Below, one piece after another: positions 53,673-62,525 of a DNA stretch of 64,000 nucleotides. The notes under the pieces are model-generated. The model worked only from the letters and a program-made list of their open reading frames with translations. It ran no database searches and was not told where the DNA came from. The stretch's first letter is position 1; every line of letters starts with the position of its first letter. The position numbers and the translations under genes are program-made. Origin of the DNA: Streptomyces sp. QL37. GTDB lineage: Bacteria > Actinomycetota > Actinomycetes > Streptomycetales > Streptomycetaceae. The stretch spans positions 6,143,472 through 6,207,471 of the forward strand of contig NZ_PTJS01000001.1 in NCBI RefSeq assembly GCF_002941025.1, written 5' to 3'.

Positions 53673-55046
53673 ATGAACAAGCACGACGAAACCACCGGAC
53701 CGTCCGAGGCCCAGCAGGTAACCCTGCGAGGTCCCGCCGAACTCGCCGACGCCCTTCCGTACCTGATGGGCTTCCATCCCAACGACAGCGTGGTCATGGT
53801 GGCCCTGCACGGTGGCCGGGGCCGTTTCGGCGGCCGCCTCAGGCTGGGCATCCCGCGGGAACCGGGGGAATGGGCGCCGGTCGCCGACCAGCTGGCGCGG
53901 AGCCTGATCGCTGGAAGCGAGAGGCGCGAGTCCCGCCCCGACGCGATCGTCGTCTTCCTCTGCCAGGACCCGGCGGAGGGGGAGAGCGCCCCGCAGACCA
54001 TGGAGCGGCTGAGGCCGCTCGCCCAGCGCCTGCGTACGGCCTGCGGGGAGCTCGACGTTCCCGTCCTCGAAGCGCTCTGCATCTCCGACGGCCGCTACTG
54101 GTCCTACTGCTGCCCCGACGACCGCTGCTGTCCGCCGGAGGGCAACCCGCTGGCGCTTCCGGGCACCACGGTGATGGCCGCCGCGGCCGCGTACGCCGGT
54201 GTTCAGGTGCGTGGGTCGCTGCGGGACATGGAGGCGCGGCTCGTGCCGTGGGACTCCGCGGCGGCGCAGGAGCAGGAGCGGGCCCTGGACTCGGCGGGCG
54301 CCGTCATGGTGTCCCGCATCCTCGACGCCGACGGGCGAGGGGATGTGGCGCGGGAGACCCTCGCGCTCGCGCGGGACCTCATGGAACGGCTGGGGAGCAC
54401 GCCGCCCTCCGGCCCCGCGTGGACGGACGGCGGTGACGACGCCCTGATCGCACCCGACGAGGCGGCGGCGGTGATCCTGGGCCTCCAGGACCGCGAGACC
54501 AGGGACCGGGCCGCCGAGTGGATGGAAGGCCCTGAGGCCGGGACGGCACTGCGACTGTGGCGCGCTCTCGCCCGCCGGTGTGTCGGGCCGTACGTGGAAC
54601 ACGCCGCGGCGCCGCTGACGCTGGCAGGCTGGGTCTCGTGGTCCACCGGCGACGAGGCGGGCGCCAGGGTGGCACTGGGGCTCGCTCTGCGGGCGGACCC
54701 CGACTACACCTTCGCTCAGCTGCTGCACCAGGCGTGCAATCAAGGACTGGATCCGGAGACACTGCGCCGCTGCCTCCGCGGGGAACGCACCCTGCGCGAG
54801 GGCGGAGGCGCCGGCACCCAGCGGGTACGCGGCGGCGAGCGCCGTCCGGAGCGACGGACCGAGCCCCGGCCCCCGCGCACTCCGGCCACGAGGCGTAAAC
54901 GGAGGGGCACGGAGCGGCCGGCGCCGGGCGCCGCCTCCGGCCCGGGCGCCGCCCCCGGTCCGCGCTCGGCCGTGAGCCGGGGCCGGGGACGGGACCGTGA
55001 CACCACTCGGCGGCTGGGCCAACGCGGTGCCAGGAGCCGCGATTGA
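53673..55046 (+). CDS. DUF4192 domain protein
   Basis: 457 residues from ATG at 53673. The DUF4192 domain (~15-360) begins [29 protein letters not shown] and contains the cysteine-rich [23 protein letters not shown] motif typical of the family. The last ~90 residues are an Arg/Pro/Gly-rich basic tail ([22 protein letters not shown]), possibly nucleic-acid binding. Family function unknown; widespread in actinobacteria. Divergent from the recQ-like gene. Confidence 0.85.
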   Translation: MNKHDETTGPSEAQQVTLRGPAELADALPYLMGFHPNDSVVMVALHGGRGRFGGRLRLGIPREPGEWAPVADQLARSLIAGSERRESRPDAIVVFLCQDPAEGESAPQTMERLRPLAQRLRTACGELDVPVLEALCISDGRYWSYCCPDDRCCPPEGNPLALPGTTVMAAAAAYAGVQVRGSLRDMEARLVPWDSAAAQEQERALDSAGAVMVSRILDADGRGDVARETLALARDLMERLGSTPPSGPAWTDGGDDALIAPDEAAAVILGLQDRETRDRAAEWMEGPEAGTALRLWRALARRCVGPYVEHAAAPLTLAGWVSWSTGDEAGARVALGLALRADPDYTFAQLLHQACNQGLDPETLRRCLRGERTLREGGGAGTQRVRGGERRPERRTEPRPPRTPATRRKRRGTERPAPGAASGPGAAPGPRSAVSRGRGRDRDTTRRLGQRGARSRD

Positions 55047-55145
55047 CGGATCAGGCCGGGGCGGACGGAAGACGCCGCCGGGCCCATCGCGCGGGGGACA
55101 CAACCGGAGCCGATCGCGGAACCGGTGTTGCGAAGGGAGTGTTTA

Positions 55146-55160
55146 TCGTCAGGGAGACGA
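55146..55160 (+). promoter_or_regulatory. Palindrome overlapping the Nudix/NrtR promoter
   Basis: TCGTC-AGGGA-GACGA lies immediately upstream of the -10 TATGAT (55162-55167). Position and symmetry suit an operator bound by the encoded regulator; not a known exact NrtR site. Confidence 0.4.
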
Positions 55161-55173
55161 CTATGATTTCCGC

Positions 55174-55938
55174 ATGCCGCCCTACGACCCGTCGACCTTC
55201 CCGCCCTTCGCTGTCACCGTCGACCTGGTTGTCCTCACGGTGCGACGCCACGCCCTCTGCGCGTTGGTGGTACGCCGTGGCGAATCGCCGTTCCAGGGAC
55301 GGTGGGCACTGCCCGGCGGATTCGTGAGGGCCGATGAGGACCTCGGTGCCGCGGCAGCGCGTGAACTCGTCGAGGAGACCGGGCTCTGCGCACACGATCC
55401 GGCTGTTCCCGCGGTCGGGAACGGCGCCCATCTCGAACAGCTCGCAACGTACGGCGACCCGGGGCGCGACCCCCGGATGAGGGTCGTCAGCGTCGCGCAC
55501 CTCGCGCTCGCGCCCGACCTCCCGGCTCCGCGCGCGGGCGGGGACGCGAACAGTGCCCGCTGGGCACCGGTCGAGGACCTGCTCGGGCCCGGGGGCGGCT
55601 TCGCCCGAGACGGCGAGCAACACGCGCCGCTGGCCTTCGATCACGCGAGAATCCTCGACGACGGGGTGGAGCGGGCCCGCTCGAAGATCGAATACTCCTC
55701 GCTCGCCACGGCCTTCTGCCCGCCGGAGTTCACGGTCGGGGAGCTGCGCAGGGTGTACGAGGCGGTGTGGGGTGTGGTCCTGGACCCCCGGAACTTCCAC
55801 CGCAAGGTCACGGGCACGCCCGGCTTCCTGGTGCCGTCCGGCGGGACGACCACGCGGCAGGGGGGCCGGCCCGCCCAATTGTTCCGGGCCGGGGCGGCGA
55901 CCGTGCTCAACCCTCCGATGCTGAGGCCGGAAGTCTGA
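55174..55938 (+). CDS. Nudix hydrolase / NrtR-type regulator
   Basis: 254 residues from ATG at 55174. TATGAT ends 6 nt before this ATG, suggesting a leaderless mRNA; a stronger Shine-Dalgarno further upstream belongs to an ATG in another frame. The Nudix box is complete: G49, E55, then RELVEETG at 63-70, as required for hydrolysis. The C-terminal ~90 residues (FTVGELRRVYEAVWGVVLDPRNFHRKVTG) are the winged helix of NrtR-like regulators of NAD metabolism. It may be enzyme, ADP-ribose-sensing repressor or both. Confidence 0.88.
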   Translation: MPPYDPSTFPPFAVTVDLVVLTVRRHALCALVVRRGESPFQGRWALPGGFVRADEDLGAAAARELVEETGLCAHDPAVPAVGNGAHLEQLATYGDPGRDPRMRVVSVAHLALAPDLPAPRAGGDANSARWAPVEDLLGPGGGFARDGEQHAPLAFDHARILDDGVERARSKIEYSSLATAFCPPEFTVGELRRVYEAVWGVVLDPRNFHRKVTGTPGFLVPSGGTTTRQGGRPAQLFRAGAATVLNPPMLRPEV

Positions 55939-56085
55939 GCGGGGCCCGCACCGAGGACCCACGCCCGCGCGTACCTGCGGAACACCCACGGAAGCCTCGG
56001 TGCGCAAAAAGTCTGAAATGTCGCGTTATCTTGCAGAGGTAATCCACCCTGCCGCCGAGCGGTCTCACCCTCAGCGAGAGAAGCG

Positions 56086-57846
56086 ATGCTCCAGGCCATC
56101 GGACTCACCAGCGCCCCTCACCGCGACCGTCCACCCGTCGTGGACGACCTGACCTTCGAAGCCCCGCCCGGCAGTGTCACCGCACTTCTCGGCGCTCCTG
56201 GCTCCGGCAAGACCACCGCCCTCCGGCTGATGCTCGAGCTCGAAGCGGGCAGGGGCGTGACCTACTTCAAAGGCCGGCCGCTGCACCGCATCGGTCATCC
56301 CGCCAGGGAGGTCGGGGTGCTGCTCGGGGACGTGCCGGGGCATCCTGCGCGCACCGCGCGCGGTCAGCTCCGCATGCTCTGCGCCGCGGCGGGAGTCCCC
56401 GCTTCCCGGGCGGACGAGCTGCTCGAAGTCGTAGGCCTCGCCGGGCTGGGGGACCAGCGCATCGGAACCCTCTCCGCCGGCATGGACCGACGGCTCGGCC
56501 TCGCCTCGGCGCTGCTCGGCGACCCCCATACGCTCGTACTGGACGAGCCCACCGAGGGCCTTTCGCCGCGTGAGAGGAGCTGGCTCCACGGTCTGCTCCG
56601 CGCACACGCGGCCGAGGGCGGCACGGTGCTGCACACGACCGGTGATCCCAAGGAGGCCGCTCGCGCCGCCGACCGCGTGGTCACCATCGACGAGGGGCGG
56701 CTCGTCGCCGACCAGGAGGTCGCCGACTTCGCCCGCACCCGTCTCCGGCCCCGGGTCGCCGTACGGACGCCGCACGCGGCCCGGCTTGCGGCGGTGGTGA
56801 GCCGAGAAGCCCGCGCCGCCCAGCGGTCCGTCGAGGTGGTCGCCGAGGACGGCAGCCGGCTCTCGGTGTACGGCAGCAGCTGCGCGGAGATCGGGGACAC
56901 GGCGTACCGGCACGGCCTGCCCGTCCATCAACTCGCCGACGAGACCGGGGACGCGGGCCCGGTGGCCGCCCCTGCCCGAGGCGCGGGCGGCGGTCCGGTG
57001 AGGGCCGTCCTGCCGGGGCCCGCCTCGGCCGTGGCGATCTCGAAGCTGCCCCCTCCGATCCCCGTACGCCCGGCCCGCGGCCCGCTCCGGCCTCTGCGGT
57101 ACGAGCTGCGCCGCCTCTTCGGCGTCAGGACAACCGCCCTGATCATGGCGGCCGTCCTGGTCGTGTCGGCGGCCCTCTCCGTGCTGCTGGCCCGTGCCGG
57201 GAGGACCCCGCTGCCGGACCTGCTCGTGGCCTGGCCGGAACTGCTGCCGCTTCCGCCGGCCGCGTTCGCGGCCGGACTGCTGGGCGCCCTCTCCTTCGGC
57301 GACGAGTTCCGCTACCCGGCGCTCGCCGCCGGGCGGGGTACGGTCCCGCGCCGTCTCGGACTCCTGGTGGCCAAGCTGGTGGTCTCGGCGGGCGTCGCGC
57401 TGCTGCTCGCCCTGCTCTCCGTACTGGCGGACGCCGAGGCTCTGCGCCTCGTCTACGGCGGCGACTTGGTGACCGTTCCGGCAAACGCGCCGCAGCTCGC
57501 CGCCAGTTGGGCGGGTCTGTCGGTCGGGTGCGCCTGGGCGGGCCTGCTGGGGGCAGGCGTGTTCCGGCTGACCGCTGCCGGAGTCGCTGCCGTACTGGCG
57601 GTCCCGGTCCTTGTCGTGCCGCTGATGCAGAAGCTCCTCGCGGTGCCGTCCGCGCGTTCGATCACAGGACTGCCGGGCCGGCTGCGTGAACTGGGCTGGG
57701 CGCAGTGGCCGTACGAGACGGACCGCTGGGCCATGGCTGCGGTGCGGGTCGTGGCTCACCCCGTGGGGCTGGCGCTTTCCTTGTCGTTGTCTGCCTTGAT
57801 CTGCGCGTATGTGTTCACCAGCCTTCGAGGGAGAGCTCGTTGGTGA
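56086..57846 (+). CDS. ABC ATPase fused to a membrane domain
   Basis: 586 residues from ATG at 56086. Residues ~1-210 form an ATPase: Walker A LLGAPGSGKTT, a non-canonical signature LSAGMDRRLGLA in place of LSGGQ, Walker B TLVLDEPTEGLSP and HTTGD where the H-loop histidine belongs. After a linker come about six hydrophobic helices (~345-580). ATPase plus permease in one chain, ATPase first, resembles bacterial half-transporters of the ABC-2 type. Substrate unknown. Confidence 0.85.
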   Translation: MLQAIGLTSAPHRDRPPVVDDLTFEAPPGSVTALLGAPGSGKTTALRLMLELEAGRGVTYFKGRPLHRIGHPAREVGVLLGDVPGHPARTARGQLRMLCAAAGVPASRADELLEVVGLAGLGDQRIGTLSAGMDRRLGLASALLGDPHTLVLDEPTEGLSPRERSWLHGLLRAHAAEGGTVLHTTGDPKEAARAADRVVTIDEGRLVADQEVADFARTRLRPRVAVRTPHAARLAAVVSREARAAQRSVEVVAEDGSRLSVYGSSCAEIGDTAYRHGLPVHQLADETGDAGPVAAPARGAGGGPVRAVLPGPASAVAISKLPPPIPVRPARGPLRPLRYELRRLFGVRTTALIMAAVLVVSAALSVLLARAGRTPLPDLLVAWPELLPLPPAAFAAGLLGALSFGDEFRYPALAAGRGTVPRRLGLLVAKLVVSAGVALLLALLSVLADAEALRLVYGGDLVTVPANAPQLAASWAGLSVGCAWAGLLGAGVFRLTAAGVAAVLAVPVLVVPLMQKLLAVPSARSITGLPGRLRELGWAQWPYETDRWAMAAVRVVAHPVGLALSLSLSALICAYVFTSLRGRARW

Positions 57847-57888
57847 CCGATTGATCCGTCCTCCACAGCCACTTACGGGCAACTCTCC

Positions 57889-57914
57889 TGAAAAGATGCG
57901 ATTTCCGCTGATAA
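57889..57914 (+). promoter_or_regulatory. Candidate sigma-WhiG promoter of whiH
   Basis: GCTGATAA (57907-57914) matches the sigma-WhiG -10 GCCGATAA at 7 of 8 positions, with TGAA 14 bp upstream (consensus TAAA at 15-16 bp). A second -10-like GCCGATCA is at 57936-57943. whiH is known to depend on sigma-WhiG in S. coelicolor. Confidence 0.45.
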
Positions 57915-58006
57915 GGCGTCAATTGCGAGGCGGGTGCCGATCACCCTTTCGTGTGCTTTTCAGCAAAGACCTCAAGGGGCGGGGGAGCCGCGCCGACAAA
58001 GGATGC

Positions 58007-58894
58007 GTGAGTACCCTTGCGCACACCATGATGACCGCCGCCCGCTCCGCCGAATCCGGCCTCGCCGGTCCGGGCGAACTCGACCGCTACCCGTACACGG
58101 AGGCGCCGGCCGGCGAGCGCGCCGCCCTCCGTTCCTGGGGTGGCGCCGAATCCGAACTGGGGCGGGCGGGCCGACGCGGCACGGCCAGTCGCGGCCGTGG
58201 GCTTCACGGCCAACTGGTCCAGCAGCTCGGCCAGATGATCGTTTCCGGTGACCTCGGTGCCGACCGGCCGCTGGTCCCGGAGGAGATCGGCCAGCGATTC
58301 GAGGTATCCCGCACCGTTGTGAGGGAGTCCCTGCGCGTTCTCGAGGCCAAGGGCCTGGTGAGTGCCCGGCCCAACGTGGGGACGCGGGTCCGCCCGGTGA
58401 GTGACTGGAACCTGTTGGACCCCGACATCATCGAATGGCGCGCTTTCGGCCCGCAGCGTGACGACCAGCGCCGCGAACTGGAGGACCTCCGCTGGACCAT
58501 CGAGCCGCTGGCCGCCCGGCTGGCCGCCGGTCATGGGCGTGAGGACATCCAGCAGCGCCTCGGCGACATGATCGAGATCATGGGGCACGCGATGGGGCAG
58601 GGGGACGCCATCACGTTCTCCAGGGCCGACGCGGAGTTCCACGCCCTGCTGATCCAGGCGGCGGGCAACCGCATGCTCGAACACCTCTCCGGGATCGTGT
58701 CGGCGGCCCTGCATGTCTCGGGCGGCCCCGTCACCGGCTGTGACCGGCCCGCCGAGGCGTCCCTCGGTCACCACGCACGGATCGTGGAAGCCCTCGCGTC
58801 GGGTGATTCCGCCGGTGCCGAGGCGGCCATGCGGCAGCTGCTGGTCGGCCACACCGACGGCGAGCGAGTGGTTCCCGCGCCCCGCGAGCACTGA
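58007..58894 (+). CDS. whiH: Sporulation regulator WhiH (GntR family, FadR type)
   Basis: 295 residues from GTG at 58007 (AAAGGA 3-4 nt upstream); ATG at 58028 is an alternative. After a ~60-residue lead, the GntR winged helix is QLVQQLGQMIVSGDLGADRPLVPEEIGQRFEVSRTVVRESLRVLEAKGLVSARPNVGTRV, followed by an FCD ligand-binding domain with LEDLRWTIEPLAARLAA and FHALLIQAAGNRML. It lies directly upstream of hrdB, the position of whiH in Streptomyces, which supports this assignment. It controls aerial-hypha septation. Ligand unknown. Confidence 0.85.
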   Translation: MSTLAHTMMTAARSAESGLAGPGELDRYPYTEAPAGERAALRSWGGAESELGRAGRRGTASRGRGLHGQLVQQLGQMIVSGDLGADRPLVPEEIGQRFEVSRTVVRESLRVLEAKGLVSARPNVGTRVRPVSDWNLLDPDIIEWRAFGPQRDDQRRELEDLRWTIEPLAARLAAGHGREDIQQRLGDMIEIMGHAMGQGDAITFSRADAEFHALLIQAAGNRMLEHLSGIVSAALHVSGGPVTGCDRPAEASLGHHARIVEALASGDSAGAEAAMRQLLVGHTDGERVVPAPREH

Positions 58895-59025
58895 ACGCGC
58901 CAGACCGGGGTATGCGGACCGTGTGCTGCCGGGCCCTGGCGGTTCGGCGGCAGGTTCAAACGGATATGTGACCTCTGGGTCTGTTTGTCGCGAATGAGGT
59001 GTGACTGGGGCCACGCGAATTGGGC

Positions 59026-59052
59026 GTAACACTCCTCGAAACAGTGCGATGA
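59026..59052 (+). promoter_or_regulatory. Candidate ECF-type promoter of hrdB
   Basis: GTAAC (59026-59030), 16 bp, CGATGA (59047-59052) is an extracytoplasmic-function sigma pattern. In Streptomyces the ECF sigma ShbA drives hrdB, so this fits. The leader would be about 160 nt. The rest of the 58895-59217 gap shows no gene. Confidence 0.55.
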
Positions 59053-59217
59053 CTTAAGAGGTGACCGCCGCGGAAGGAATACAGCAGCCACACAGTGCGC
59101 TGTGCAGTTCTGAGGCCAAACCCGCGCCGTCGGCAACATCCCCAGCCGACGGTCGTCGGCTCCAGCCCTCTCGAGGGCCGGGCCGGAAGCCGTTTCCATC
59201 GTTCCGAGAGGTTGTTC

Positions 59218-60765
59218 GTGTCGGCCAGCACATCCCGTACGCTCCCGCCGGAGATCGCCGAGTCCGAGTCTGTGATGGCGCTCATCGAGCGGGGAAAGGC
59301 TGATGGGCAGATCGCCGGCGATGACGTGCGTCGGGCCTTCGAGGCTGACCAGATTCCGCCAACCCAGTGGAAGAATGTTCTGCGCAGCCTCAACCAGATC
59401 CTCGAGGAAGAGGGTGTGACGCTGATGGTCAGTGCCGCGGAGTCGCCTAAGCGCGCCCGCAAGAGCGTCGCAGCGAAGAGCCCGGTCAAGCGCACCGCCA
59501 CCAAGACTGTCGCGGCCAAGACGACCGTGACGCGGACCGTCGCGGCATCTGCCGCCCCGGCGGCCGGGAGCGCGGACGTGGCGGCCGACGACGCTGCCGT
59601 TGCCGCTCCTGCGAAGAAGGCGGCAGCCAAGAAGACGGTTGCCAAGAAGACCGCCGTGAAGAAGACGGCGGTCAAGAAGACCGCTGCCAAGAAGTCCGGT
59701 AAGCAGGACGACGAGCTTCTCGACGGTGACGAGGCTGTCGAGGAAGTCAAGGCCGGCAAGGGCGAGGAAGAGGAGGGCGAGGGCGAGAACAAGGGCTTCG
59801 TCCTCTCCGACGACGACGAGGACGACGCGCCTGCACAGCAGGTCGCCGTCGCCGGCGCCACGGCCGACCCGGTCAAGGACTACCTGAAGCAGATCGGCAA
59901 GGTCCCCCTCCTCAACGCCGAGCAGGAGGTCGAGCTCGCCAAGCGCATCGAGGCAGGCCTCTTCGCCGAGGACAAGCTCGCCAACTCCGACAAGCTCGCG
60001 CCGAAGCTCAAGCGCGAGCTGGAGATCATCGCCGAGGACGGCCGCCGGGCCAAGAACCACCTGCTGGAGGCCAACCTCCGTCTCGTGGTCTCGCTGGCCA
60101 AGCGCTACACCGGTCGCGGCATGCTCTTCCTGGACCTCATCCAGGAGGGCAACCTCGGTCTGATCCGCGCGGTCGAGAAGTTCGACTACACCAAGGGTTA
60201 CAAGTTCTCCACGTACGCCACGTGGTGGATCCGCCAGGCGATCACCCGCGCCATGGCGGACCAGGCCCGCACCATCCGTATCCCGGTGCACATGGTCGAG
60301 GTCATCAACAAGCTCGCGCGGGTGCAGCGCCAGATGCTCCAGGACCTGGGCCGTGAGCCCACCCCGGAGGAGCTGGCCAAGGAACTCGACATGACCCCCG
60401 AGAAGGTCATCGAGGTCCAGAAGTACGGCCGCGAGCCGATCTCTCTCCACACCCCGCTGGGTGAGGACGGGGACAGCGAGTTCGGGGACCTGATCGAGGA
60501 CTCCGAGGCGGTCGTGCCGGCGGATGCGGTGAGCTTCACGCTGCTCCAGGAGCAGCTGCACTCCGTGCTCGACACGCTCTCCGAGCGTGAGGCGGGCGTC
60601 GTCTCGATGCGCTTCGGGCTCACCGACGGCCAGCCGAAGACTCTGGACGAGATCGGCAAGGTCTACGGAGTGACGCGTGAGCGTATCCGTCAGATCGAGT
60701 CCAAGACGATGTCGAAGCTGCGCCACCCGTCGCGTTCGCAGGTCCTGCGCGACTACCTCGACTAG
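59218..60765 (+). CDS. hrdB: Principal RNA polymerase sigma factor HrdB
   Basis: 515 residues from GTG at 59218 (GAGAGG ~6 nt upstream). Region 1.1-like lead (~1-75), then a Lys/Ala-rich linker ([23 protein letters not shown]) and an acidic tract (~160-200). Regions 1.2-2 follow: [85 protein letters not shown] (region 2.4). Region 4 ends with [41 protein letters not shown]. The essential housekeeping sigma factor. Confidence 0.99.
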   Translation: MSASTSRTLPPEIAESESVMALIERGKADGQIAGDDVRRAFEADQIPPTQWKNVLRSLNQILEEEGVTLMVSAAESPKRARKSVAAKSPVKRTATKTVAAKTTVTRTVAASAAPAAGSADVAADDAAVAAPAKKAAAKKTVAKKTAVKKTAVKKTAAKKSGKQDDELLDGDEAVEEVKAGKGEEEEGEGENKGFVLSDDDEDDAPAQQVAVAGATADPVKDYLKQIGKVPLLNAEQEVELAKRIEAGLFAEDKLANSDKLAPKLKRELEIIAEDGRRAKNHLLEANLRLVVSLAKRYTGRGMLFLDLIQEGNLGLIRAVEKFDYTKGYKFSTYATWWIRQAITRAMADQARTIRIPVHMVEVINKLARVQRQMLQDLGREPTPEELAKELDMTPEKVIEVQKYGREPISLHTPLGEDGDSEFGDLIEDSEAVVPADAVSFTLLQEQLHSVLDTLSEREAGVVSMRFGLTDGQPKTLDEIGKVYGVTRERIRQIESKTMSKLRHPSRSQVLRDYLD

Positions 60766-60777
60766 ATCGCGGACAGA

Positions 60778-60823
60778 CATGGGCCGGGCCCGGAACCTCT
60801 CCAGGTTCCGGGCCCGGCCCATG
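60778..60823 (+). terminator. hrdB terminator
   Basis: A perfect 21-bp inverted repeat with a CTCC loop (60778-60798 / 60803-60823), 12 nt after the hrdB stop. Confidence 0.93.
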
Positions 60824-60893
60824 TGCGCATGCGGTCGGCACCGGGGCGGATGACGCTGAGTGGGCACTGTTCACCTCGGCGTCAGGAGTCTCC

Positions 60894-61724
60894 ATGCCCC
60901 GCCTACTCGTCCGTGTCCTTCCCGCCGCGTTCGCCCTTGCGGTCGCGGCGGCGCTGATACCCCTCGGCCCCCCGGCGCCCGCCGCAGCGGACAGCATCAT
61001 CGTGGGCGGGAGTCCGGTGGCCGTCGCGGACAGTCCGTGGGCCGTGGCCCTGTCGAGCCGTGACCGGTTCGGAGGAACCCGTGCGGGGCAGTTCTGCGGT
61101 GGAGTGGCGGTCGCACCCACCAAGGTGCTGACGGCGGCACACTGCCTCAGGGAGGACGTCCTGGGGGCCACCGTCCCGGAGGTGCGGGATCTGCGGGTCA
61201 TCGCCGGACGGGACGAGCTGAGCGGGCCGGGCGGTCAGGAGATCCCCGTGCGATCGACGTGGGTCTATCCGGGGTACGACCCGCGCACGAACGTGGCGGA
61301 CCTGGCGGTCCTCACCCTGGACCGGGCGTTGCCGAAGGACAGCGTCGTCCCGATGGCCGGGGCCGGGAACGCGGCGTACGAACCGGGCACCGAGGCGACC
61401 GTGTACGGCTGGGGCGACACCACCGGGTACGGCGCCTACGCGACAGGGCTGCGCGCGGCCACGGTACGGGTGATGGCCGACAGTGACTGCGCCCGGGCCT
61501 ACCCCGGCGGCACACAGGGCGCCTACGACGCCTCGTCGATGCTCTGTGCCGGTGACACGGCGGGCGGGCGCGACGCGTGCCAGGGCGACAGCGGAGGCCC
61601 GCTGGTGGCCCGTGGGCGCCTCATCGGGCTGGTCTCGTGGGGCAGCGGCTGCGGGAGCCCCGGCAGCCCCGGGGTGTACACCCGGGTGTCCGCGGCGATC
61701 CGGTGGATGGCCGACCGGAGCTGA
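60894..61724 (+). CDS. Secreted trypsin-like serine protease
   Basis: 276 residues from ATG at 60894 (AGGAG 5 nt upstream). A signal peptide (MPRLLVRVLPAAFALAVAAALIP..., cleavage near residue 32) leads directly to IIVGGS, the S1 zymogen-cleavage pattern. Triad: H83 (LTAAHC), D136 (NVADLAVL), S233 (CQGDSGGP). D227, six residues before S233, sits at the base of the S1 pocket, predicting trypsin (Arg/Lys) specificity. Six cysteines can form the usual three disulfides. Complete domain. Confidence 0.95.
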   Translation: MPRLLVRVLPAAFALAVAAALIPLGPPAPAAADSIIVGGSPVAVADSPWAVALSSRDRFGGTRAGQFCGGVAVAPTKVLTAAHCLREDVLGATVPEVRDLRVIAGRDELSGPGGQEIPVRSTWVYPGYDPRTNVADLAVLTLDRALPKDSVVPMAGAGNAAYEPGTEATVYGWGDTTGYGAYATGLRAATVRVMADSDCARAYPGGTQGAYDASSMLCAGDTAGGRDACQGDSGGPLVARGRLIGLVSWGSGCGSPGSPGVYTRVSAAIRWMADRS

Positions 61725-61779
61725 GCCGCGCAGACCGCACCACAACGGTCACCGCCGCATCGCGTCGGAGCGTATGAGA

Positions 61780-61812
61780 ACGGGCGGCTTTCCCCGAGGG
61801 GAGGCCGCCCGT
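61780..61812. terminator. Terminator between protease and DUF7455 gene
   Basis: Outer arms ACGGGCGGC and GCCGCCCGT (61780-61788 / 61804-61812) enclose CCCC/GGGG; convergent genes. Confidence 0.7.
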
Positions 61813-61858
61813 CGGCCGGTCCTGGACCGTGCCCATAGCTCGTCGTGGATGCGAGGTG

Positions 61859-62092
61859 TCAGTGTTGGTCCTCGTCGGCGGCACTGGCCTGCACGGCAGT
61901 GAGCCGATCTGTCTCATCCTGTATTTCCGCGGCGATCTTCTTGAGTTCCGGCTCGAACTTGCGCCCGTGGTGGGCACAGAAGAGCAGTTCACCGCCGCTG
62001 ATCAGGACGACGCGCAGATATGCCTGGGCGCCGCAACGGTCACAGCGGTCTGCTGCGGTCAGCGGGCTCGCGGGGGTCAGAACAGTAGTCAC
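61859..62092 (-). CDS. Small zinc-ribbon-like protein (DUF7455)
   Basis: 77 residues from GTG at 62092. CDRCGAQAYLRVVLISGGELLFCAHHGRKFEPEL provides C-x2-C...C-x2-H, a likely zinc site. The C-terminal half is a charged helix. A conserved actinobacterial small protein typically near the principal sigma factor gene; function unknown. Confidence 0.85.
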   Translation of the reverse strand: MTTVLTPASPLTAADRCDRCGAQAYLRVVLISGGELLFCAHHGRKFEPELKKIAAEIQDETDRLTAVQASAADEDQH

Positions 62093-62396
62093 GTCGCCTC
62101 TTCTCTAGCTCGACGAGCTGTCGTACCAGGGTCAACATCCAACCAGGCCGAAAACGTTCCCGCTCGTGGCATTTCTTCGAAACTTCTTCTCAGGATGGCT
62201 GTCTGTTGCCGGTTGGCGGCGAATGTGCCGTATTGCGTAGCGCTACGGTTTCGCGTTGCTTGTGTGGGCCGGTCCGCCGGCTGGCTTGCCGGTTGTTCAT
62301 GAGGACGTGCCCGGAGCCTAAATGGTTCATGCCTCGAAGGGAACGTGATGTGCACGTCACCCTAACGAATGATCGAACGCGTATGCGAGGCTGGAC

Positions 62397-62402
62397 TAGC
62401 AT
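62397..62402 (+). promoter_or_regulatory. Candidate parE -10 box with a LexA-like half-site upstream
   Basis: TAGCAT (62397-62402) is a good -10. About 18 bp upstream, TCGAACGCGTATGCGA (62373-62388) matches a LexA box at 10 of the 12 defined positions, instead of a recognisable -35. The remaining 62093-62525 gap also holds a 16-bp near-palindrome GTGATGTGCACGTCAC (62345-62360) and no gene. Confidence 0.4.
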
Positions 62403-62440
62403 AAGGATTCCCCCTGGGTGGCGTTACAACCGCTCTACCA

Positions 62441-62473
62441 GGCCTCGGTAGGCTCTCAGCGGCTACCGAGGCC
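62441..62473 (+). repeat. Inverted repeat in the parE leader
   Basis: An 11-bp perfect stem (GGCCTCGGTAG / CTACCGAGGCC, 11-nt loop), 52 nt before the parE start. It may act on leader folding or mRNA stability. Confidence 0.65.
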
Positions 62474-62525
62474 GAGCCCGATACCCACCGGGCCCCCAAA
62501 TGAAATTCAGCGAGGAGCGAACCGC

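Noticed and set aside
55163..55176. Alternative ATG with a strong Shine-Dalgarno before the Nudix gene
   Set aside because: It is out of frame with the Nudix domain; the in-frame ATG at 55174 has a leaderless -10.
62345..62360. CRP-type site GTGATGTGCACGTCAC
   Set aside because: Half-site spacing is 8 rather than 6 and there are internal mismatches.
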